Source: DAINBT01 sp036732785 (GTDB lineage Bacteria; Planctomycetota; Phycisphaerae; Sedimentisphaerales; SM23-30). Taken from it: a stretch of DNA of 15,817 bases. The stretch spans positions 1 to 15,817 of the forward strand of contig CAZICK010000088.1 in assembly GCA_964537505.1 (NCBI GenBank), read 5' to 3'. Positions 15,611 through 15,817 of the stretch are shown one piece after another. The stretch's first letter is position 1, and every line of letters begins with the position of its first letter. The notes below the pieces were generated by a model. That model saw only the letters and a program-made list of their open reading frames with translations, did not search any database and was not told the DNA's origin. The position numbers and the translations under genes are program-made.

Positions 15611-15767
15611 TGTCACCCCCGCGAAAGCGGGACACGAAGCGAAGCCCAGAGCCGCGATAGCGAATCCATCTTCCGCCCACCCCGTGCCTTCCATCATTCA
15701 CTCATCGTCACAACACACCAGCCAACACCCCAATCTCCTCCTCGCGAACAATTGTCACCCCCGCGAA
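15611..15767. repeat. Further copies of the CCCCCGCGAAAGCGGG repeat
   Basis: TGTCACCCCCGCGAAAGCGGG recurs at 15611-15631, and a truncated TGTCACCCCCGCGAA at 15753-15767. Between them, agagccgcgatagcgaa (15648-15664) matches 15 of 17 positions of 10663-10679 in the glycan operon leader. This shows that these elements are dispersed through the region. Confidence 0.6.
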
Positions 15768-15817
15768 CAGGCTGTGTCGCAATTCGCTTGGGGTTCGGTC
15801 ATTTTAATTTTGTCCTG

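Noticed and set aside
15295..15767. CRISPR array
   Set aside because: The repeat copies are irregularly spaced and differ in length, each is a self-contained hairpin, and no cas gene is present.

Overview
This 15.8-kb window is bacterial chromosome. It carries two gene blocks separated by unusually structured non-coding DNA. No rRNA, tRNA, CRISPR array, transposase or phage gene could be recognised. The lineage cannot be fixed from sequence reading alone. A Planctomycetota (Phycisphaerae-like) or related uncultured Gram-negative lineage is my guess, from the overall feel of the PPDK, the large secreted BNR-repeat protein and the dispersed GC-rich hairpin repeats. That guess is inference with low confidence.

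Positions 10566 down to 35, minus strand: six closely spaced genes read leftwards and look like one glycan (exopolysaccharide or surface polysaccharide) operon. In transcription order they are: a fusion of an alpha/alpha-toroid-like domain to a family 2 glycosyltransferase (GT2); a second GT2 closely related to the GT half of that fusion; a class I SAM methyltransferase; an asparagine-synthetase-like protein without the N-terminal glutaminase cysteine; a large secreted beta-propeller (BNR/Asp-box) protein; and a GT4 glycosyltransferase of the colanic-acid WcaL type. Gaps are 23 to 73 bp. Transport or polymerisation genes (Wzx, Wzy, Wza) are not in view and may lie beyond the left edge.

Positions 10567-11391: about 825 bp without a convincing protein gene, but full of structure. 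On the minus strand there is a promoter-like site, a putative RNA with two 10-bp hairpins of matching dimensions, a duplicated purine-rich GAGGAGAAAAG motif, and a textbook intrinsic terminator. A second promoter-like site follows, then a leader of about 180 nt leading into the glycan operon. This leader holds four copies of a 7-mer (AGTGCGA or its complement), arranged so that three strands could compete for one partner, and one of the three overlaps the likely GTG start codon of the first gene. Two diverged direct repeats flank the segment. This is the part most likely to hold something undescribed.

Positions 11392-12129, plus strand: a HAD-family hydrolase. It converges on ppdK with an 18-bp hairpin between them. 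Positions 15062-12330, minus strand: pyruvate, phosphate dikinase, complete, with a good sigma70-type promoter upstream. Positions 15200-15817 contain no gene and hold several copies of a short GC-rich hairpin repeat built on CCCCCGCGAAAGCGGGGG.
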